In this document: positions 58,230 to 64,000 of the stretch, piece after piece | How positions within the stretch are numbered: position 1 is the stretch's first letter | Layout of the letters: each line of letters begins with the position of its first letter | Source: Fagopyrum homotropicum | Lineage: Eukaryota; Streptophyta; Magnoliopsida; Caryophyllales; Polygonaceae | NCBI GenBank assembly: GCA_033239125.1 | Contig: BSWB01000005.1 | Span: forward strand, 145,882,494-145,946,493 | Reading direction: 5' to 3' | DNA length: 64,000 nucleotides | Program-made: the position numbers and the translations under genes | Notes under the pieces: model-generated | The model's database searches: none | Told to the model about the DNA's origin: nothing | The model's input: only the letters and a program-made list of their open reading frames with translations

Positions 58230-60342
58230 ATCCTTAATTTTTATCAAATTTATTATTCTTTATATTTTCTCTTGGGTATATAATATCTAAACTAAATTCT
58301 TGATTTTGTTTTCATTCGCTGGAGGAAAATTTCACTAGGTGAATGCTCAATCGCTCTAATTTCCTCATCGGTCTTCTCATTTTTTATGCTCTTCCGGTCG
58401 TTCTAACCGTTAAAAACAAACCGGTCTTCCCATAAACAATAAAAATTTCACCCGATTTACCCGCTCAATCTGTTAGATACCAATAACTTAGATTTAGATG
58501 AGAGTCTAGATAAAACTGACATGGATGTTTTGGGTTAGGAATCGGACGACAGGTAGGTTCATCCGCACACATCCATTATCAACCCAACAATAATTGAATC
58601 AAATGCAAACTTTTCATGAAAAGAATATAAATGCTAACCAAAATAACCGTGTAAAATTATATGTTAAAATTTTTAAAGATAATATATACTTTTTAATATA
58701 ATAAAGGGGTATATTTTACTTAACGTATTTTCAAATTGAAGGGAAAAACCAATATGGGGGGAAATAAAATTTTGGGACAAATATTTTTGCATGGAAAAGA
58801 CGGCCATTAACTTATTTTCAGCCTTATTCTAACGCTGATCCCAATACAGCCCAAAGCATTTAATTCTGAGCAATTAAATATTTAAAAACAATAATTGAAT
58901 AAATACAAAATGTCCATATAAAAAAGTAAATGCAAAAATGGAGACCACTTTGAATTTCACCCCCGCAAACATCAACCCTTCCCCAAAATTAACGCACGCC
59001 CACTCTCTCATTTCGAATGATCCACATGGGTGTCCTGCAAAAGATCGATGACCTCCAACATTTAACCTTATTCTTTCTATTCGGATATTCCAAAGTGGAT
59101 CCCAATATGATTATAACTAATTAACCCCTTTTAATACTCTGGTTTGTAATTATCACTACAAATTGCTACTAATAATGTTCATTATAAGGTGGCTGGAAAA
59201 AGTCTTTCTATCACATGGGTTTAGATCAGCTTTTCGATCTTCAACACGTGTCCGTGACTTGCACGGCATGGCTACTATCATTGTATGTTATCCTCCCTAT
59301 CAGATTCATCGTACCGTTAAAGTCCGATACATACGGATGTACGTTAGACTCAAACCTGACCCTAAACCCGATAAGACCGTTATGAAGACAATCAAAGATT
59401 CAAAAAAAAAAAAGTACAAGATGAAAATGAGGGTACTATATACAAAAATTGTAAAAGACTAACATATAAGCTTGATGAGAAAGACTATAGAACATTAACT
59501 TTTTGACAAATGGATTACTAGCATTTTATGGGGTTTAGATGGATCCAAAGGAGGATTGAAAGTGACGAGATGGGGAAGTTTTGGAAAGAGAAAATGACTG
59601 CGAGAAAGAAAACAAAAAAGAAAAAGGAAAATAGAAAATAAATTCATACGGAAATATGAGGGTGAAGAAAATAGTTAATGCGTAGCAACAAAATACTAAA
59701 ATTACTCAGTGATTGATAGTACCAGCTAGGAGAGAACTGGCAGCATGATTTGAATTGTTTCTCTGAATTTATGCACTTCCAAGCTGCCAGCAGAATCAGA
59801 AGAGCAGATCGATGCAGACATCCCTTAAGCCTATTTCGGTGGCTGGAAAACTACAAAGTTTTTAAGCACAAATTTCCTTCTCTCTTCACAAAAGGGAAAA
59901 AAGAGTATAGTATAAATGAACAGGAAAATTTTGGTTCTTCTCTTTCCCTTCTTAGCTCGAATTGAATTCAAGGACAGTTTACCGCAGAAGGGATTTTAAT
60001 CCGTATATGGGAAAGAAAGAACAAACTGGACTTGGATCTTCTCATTGGAGTCATTCCCAGATTGAACTTACAGTAGATGATTGAATAGAGAGAGGTAAGA
60101 GAATCTACAGATTAGCCTAACCAAATAGGGAATTCATTCCATAATTTCAACGCTAGCTAACAAATTTTAAGGAAAGGAGAAACTAGAATTTACTGGAAAG
60201 CTGAAATTTGACTACAGATTTACTTGCTACCTTATTTATTAAGCTGCTCTGATCATATCCAGTCTAATTTTAAGCGCTTTTGCTTTGTGAATATACTCTC
60301 CCTATAACTTGGCCTGCAAAAGCACTTTTTTCAACGCCTCTC
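58230..60342. other. Intergenic and KRP 3' region
   Basis: No confident gene. A plus frame at 59163-59462 (99 residues, Lys-rich end) has no motif or splice partner. The right end presumably holds the KRP 3' UTR. Confidence 0.4.
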
Positions 60343-61611
60343 TCATGGCTTTACAGGAACCCACTCGTAACGACCTTTCAAAGGAACGCCCTTCGCGACA
60401 TCGAAATTGTACCTGCAGAAAATTACATGTACAACGGTTTTGATAAACGGCACTCGGAACTGCAAAGCTCAAATTCATTTGGAATTGTACGATTATTGTT
60501 GAAAATGTGGATTGTAACTTACTTATCCGAGAAGCGTTTCTGGAGATTCTTCTCTGCAGCAGATAAGAAATCCTCAATTTCCACTTCCGATGGCATCTTG
60601 TTGACTGCTGATCTATGAAGAGAATTTGCCTCCATCAGAGACCTGACTGCTACCGTCGACTCCATATCACCGGATTCTTCAGAGCAAGGTTCGGTCGATG
60701 GAGTTGTTTCGCTTCTGTAAGGTTTGAAAACGGAATACGAAATTGTGAGCAAGGTATGAAGCGTGTATATATATTGGAGTTGAATGAAGAAGAGGGAGAA
60801 AATGAGAGTTAATATCTGTGTAAATGTAACATTGCTGTTGGGAAAAAAAAACGAAGAATTAAAAGCGGAACGTTTCAAGGAATTTGGATCAGTCGTTTCA
60901 TTTTTGAATTTCGAAATTCATCATAATAACAGTTACATAGTGAAAATTGAGATCAAATCAAAACTTCAAAAATTTTAAAAATAGATATCAAATTAAAAAC
61001 AAATCCAACCTATATGTGCCGCCGGAAAGCGTCAACGTCGCAAGCTGAGCACTCTCAGTCTGCCTCTGCAATTTCCAAATTTAAAGAAAAAGAAGACATT
61101 AATTAAGAGATGAGAAGTTAAGTGGCAAAAGAAAAACAGCAAAACAACTGCAAGCGTTTATCGAGAAAGAACACTGAAATTCCAGAGCTCAGAAGGCGCA
61201 TAAATATCCAACTATATATCCAAGTACGCACACAATTGAAGAAAGTACACCAGAATTGAAGTTGTTTTTTACCGTTAGATCTGTAATTGATCGCTCAGCA
61301 ACGAGCTGAACAGAGGCGTTACTCGAGCAACAAGACGCCGGCTCAGAGCAACAGCTAGCTAAGCCATCAGGCAGGAAAATAGATTCCGTCGCCGCTCCGT
61401 TCATCACTCTCCGACGAGTATTGCTTCTAAATTCAGCAAGCTCAGAGTTAGTAGCGAAGTCCAATTCTCCATCTCCTTCCTCTCTGCTCCTCTTATCCGC
61501 CATGTCCGAGCTCGTTTTCCCCGTCCTGACGCTCCCATCGTCGATCAGCTCCGGCAATTCCGCAACTGCAACTTCCAGTACGCTTCCGCATTTCTTCGAA
61601 AACCTGTCCAT
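60343..61611 (-). CDS. Cyclin-dependent kinase inhibitor, KRP/ICK family
   Basis: Four phase-consistent exons, 61611-61273, 61065-61010, 60714-60523 and 60412-60343, encode 218 residues. The diagnostic part is the C-terminal CDI domain: SEVEIEDFLSAAEKNLQKRF, then YNFDVAKGVPLKGRYEWVPV. It matches plant KRP proteins, which bind CDKA-cyclin D through this end and restrain cell-cycle entry from the nucleus. The N-terminal region is variable and contains KRSREEGDG and the basic NTRRRVM, a plausible nuclear signal. The protein stops three residues after YEWV (PVKP end). The domain is split across the last two exons, as in other KRP genes. Paralogue number cannot be assigned. Confidence 0.93.
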
Positions 61612-62050
61612 CCTTTGTTTGTTGTGGTCAATTATGAGTGATCTTCTTCCTCTACACCATGAGCGTCGTTAGCTTTTTGATAGAGAAAGGCGAAGGTGAA
61701 AGGGAGAGCTTTGTTGTCAGGAAGAGAAATGCAAATTAAAGGCAAAACCAGAATGGACGGTGACGATTTGATGTGATGATAAAGGGAGAAAACGAGTGGT
61801 CCAAACTTGGCCGTTACAGTAACGGGGAATCTTTTGAAGACTTGGTTAGTGGAAACTGTGACGGCGCCGTTATAAGAAAGAGAGGTGGTTGTGGGATGAA
61901 GCGACAAAGAAAGGCTATGGCCTGTGGGCATATTTGCTCCACTGCCTACAGCCGGTACCGGTAGAAGAGAGATAGAGCGAGGGGTAAATCTGTAAATTAA
62001 CGTGATTATAGCTTTAAAGTTTGAAGATGCAAACGAATCGTTTTGGTGTC
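61612..62050 (-). promoter_or_regulatory. KRP upstream region
   Basis: Leader and proximal promoter, moderately GC-rich. Minus strand contains CT-rich tracts. No clear TATA box was assigned. Confidence 0.35.
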
Positions 62051-62179
62051 AGAGGAGGAGGATCGTGATATTGTTAGAACATCAATTCACGAAACCCTTT
62101 GTGTTGTTTATTTAGAATTCTTTATTTGTATTTTGCATGAAAAGTTCAAAATTAAAGCTTTGGCTTGGTAAAATACTAA

Positions 62180-62445
62180 GGGCCCGTTTGGTTCCAACTT
62201 CGAAAACGAAAACGGAATAAAAACGAATTTGAAGTTCTATGGAATCATTCCTTGAGTTTACATGCAAAATGCACTTGTCTCCCCATATTTTGTTACATAT
62301 AGGGTATCAAAAGTAATCAAATTCAACTTCAATTACTTCAAATCACAAGGAATGATTCCAAAAATTTTTATGCACAAGGGTATACGTATGGACTAGATTC
62401 GTTTCTATTCCGTTTCCGATTCCGGAGTTCCAATCAAACAGGCCC
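62180..62445. mobile_element. Tourist-type MITE, subfamily A
   Basis: Ends GGGCCCGTTTGGTTCCAAC and TTCCAATCAAACAGGCCC, flanked by TAA on both sides (62177-62179, 62446-62448). The interior shares CACAAGGAATGATTCC and ATAGGGTATCAAAAGTAATC with the 29608 copy. Confidence 0.9.
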
Positions 62446-62928
62446 TAATTGTTTATATATAGAGAGAGTTCATTAAATGATAGTATGTTTTTAATAAGTT
62501 AATATGATTGAAAATACGAAGTTTATTATAAAGTAATAAACTGTGAGGATATGGAACAAATTTATTGTAATGCAATTTTAGTCCATATTGTTATATGTAC
62601 AAGTTTATGCATGTATGGTTTGTAATAACGTGATCTTAGATATACTATTTGGTACGTTAGCTTAGGTTATATTTTGGATCAACCTGCCATGTACGTGTTA
62701 AAGAAAAATAAAAAGGCTCAATGGGACGAACATCACTTGATCAATATAGGTTCTAATGGCTGTGTTGGTTCATGAGGCGAGATAATATATATGGCCTGAG
62801 GTTCGACCAAAGGCGAGACATCCACTCGAGCCTCAAATTGATACTTTTCTCTCCGTTTGGTGGTGCTTTCATTGTCCGGTCTCTACTCTAAAGTAAAAAC
62901 ACATAGTTTAGAAGAGTTATATATTCTC

Positions 62929-63300
62929 TTGGGAGCTTGGTCTCCGGTCGATAATCTTTGAGACGGATTTTCAACTGGCTATCAAACTCGTCAAGAACTC
63001 CATTACTGTCCACCATCCTCATGCTAGTCTGGTACGTATGTGCCATAACTATATGAAAAGAGATTGGAATATCCAGTTTCGGTATACCTCTTGCAGATTT
63101 TATTACTAGTTATGCTTTGAACTCTCCTATTGGATTGAATGTATTGTCTGACCCGCCAGATGGTGTAGTTGATTTTTTACTTGATGATGTAAGGGGTCGG
63201 GCTATCCCCCGTGTGATGATTAATTATCACTTTTTCCAATTAATAAAAGCGCGTCTAGATACGCCGGAGACCACTGTCTCTCCTTCCCCCAAAAAAAAAA
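62929..63300 (+). mobile_element. 5'-truncated L1-type LINE with target duplication
   Basis: Encodes a broken RNase H-like end: FETDFQLAIKLVKNSI, a frame shift, then DFITSYALNSPIGLNVLSDP and VDFLLDDVRGRAIPRV. It finishes with an A run (63291-63300). The 15-16-base sequence GAGTTATATATTCTC lies on both sides (62914-62928, 63301-63315). 5' truncation, poly-A and a long duplication are the marks of target-primed reverse transcription. Confidence 0.88.
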
Positions 63301-63329
63301 GAGTTATATATTCTCATTATTGTGAATTG

Positions 63330-63904
63330 TGAAATTGTGACAGTTAGATGTAATATGGAGGGTTTCATCGTACGTGGAGACACTTGAGCATTAATTATCG
63401 ACGTTAGAGCATTTCATCATCCGGCCCACAAGTCTCTAAAGTGTAGCCATCTGACTCAGTTGAGCTTTGCCGACATGCATTAAGGCCGCTAACACGATCG
63501 GACGGGATATAGTTTAGGGTTTCTCATCAAATGTCATAAGGCCGATAAACCAATAAGTTAAGACCCGAAATCAAACTGTTTTGATATCATTCGAATTTCC
63601 GAGTCAGATGTAACATGGAGGAGTTCGTCAAACGATACACATTAAGTATGAACCCAACATATAAGCCTACTGAAATTCCAGTAAAACTAATTGGCAATAG
63701 GAGAATTACCTTCAACAACTTTTTATACTAGACTCGTTGATTATTCATTTATTATCTCTGTAACTTTATATACCTTCACTTAAGGTTGGCACGTTCATTG
63801 TACATCGTCTCTCCTGATTTAGGGTTTATGATCCCCTTAGTTGAGAATTTATAATGCTTAATTGTGCGAGGTTTTTCGTGTAAATAAAATGTTGGCACGT
63901 TCGA
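63330..63904. other. Intergenic, no gene recognised
   Basis: ACTTATGACATTTGATG-like and GATGTAACATGGAGG repeats (63348 and 63607, TTAGATGTAATATGGAGG versus CAGATGTAACATGGAGG) suggest a local duplication. It resembles decayed retroelement sequence. Confidence 0.35.
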
Positions 63905-64000
63905 GATGATTATTTCCGACTTCGAACTAGACCTTCATTTTTTTGACGAAGTTCAGATTATGCATGTTTTCATAGAAGTAAACTGTGTTGCAGACCGACT
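63905..64000 (+). pseudogene. LINE RNase H-like fragment running off the window
   Basis: Reads EMIISDFELDLHFFDEVQIM followed by EVNCVADRL-like residues, closely related to the minus-strand relic at 44190-44570. Its continuation lies outside. Confidence 0.65.

Noticed and set aside
59163..59462. Plus-strand 99-residue frame
   Set aside because: Lys-rich end comes from an A run. No domain or gene context.
1..64000. CRISPR arrays, bacterial-type operons or defence systems
   Set aside because: No regularly spaced identical repeats with unique spacers. The genes are eukaryotic, intron-bearing and independent.

Overview
This window is nuclear DNA from a flowering plant, most likely a eudicot. It is AT-rich, its genes carry many short GT-AG introns, and its families are plant-specific: a Dof factor, a malectin-domain kinesin-14, a CML calcium sensor, a KRP cyclin-kinase inhibitor and an At3g27390-type membrane protein. 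The wide gaps between genes are packed with small DNA transposons, Helitrons and retroelement relics. I cannot name the species.

Region by region. At 1-8 kb the 3' part of a Dof gene (+) converges on a complete 19-exon kinesin-14 gene (-), followed by a recent 97-98% identical copy of one kinesin exon. At 8.5-16.2 kb lie broken pieces of a KH-domain RNA-binding protein gene. One piece is inverted, and the main body is split by a 5.35 kb CACTA transposon with perfect 3-bp target duplications. At 16.6-17.2 kb is an intronless calmodulin-like gene (-). The stretch 17.3-34.4 kb has no convincing gene. It holds tandem Helitrons, Tourist-type MITEs, a TRIM element and a GC-richer block of foreign character. 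At 34.5-35.2 kb is a two-exon gene resembling DUF1645 proteins (+). At 38.5-38.8 kb is a diphthamide-biosynthesis DPH3/CSL zinc-finger gene (-), followed by a long repeat-rich leader region. At 45.7-49.1 kb is a nine-exon membrane-protein gene (+). The stretch 49.4-58.3 kb is a cluster of hAT-type elements, one nested inside another, plus a SINE. At 60.3-61.6 kb is a four-exon KRP/ICK inhibitor gene (-). The right edge holds a Tourist MITE and L1-type LINE relics.

The genes do not form a pathway. Two act in cell division (the kinesin and KRP), one in calcium signalling (CML), one in translation-factor modification (DPH3) and one in transcription (Dof). Exon boundaries below were placed by hand from splice-site consensus, reading-frame phase and family similarity. 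All frames close without internal stops in the genes called intact. I see no defence-like or other novel multi-gene system. The most notable signals are structural: the patchwork duplication of a kinesin exon, the stepwise-killed and partly inverted KH gene, the TRIM element, the nested hATs, and a hAT family built almost entirely of palindromic AAACCGGCGGTTT units.
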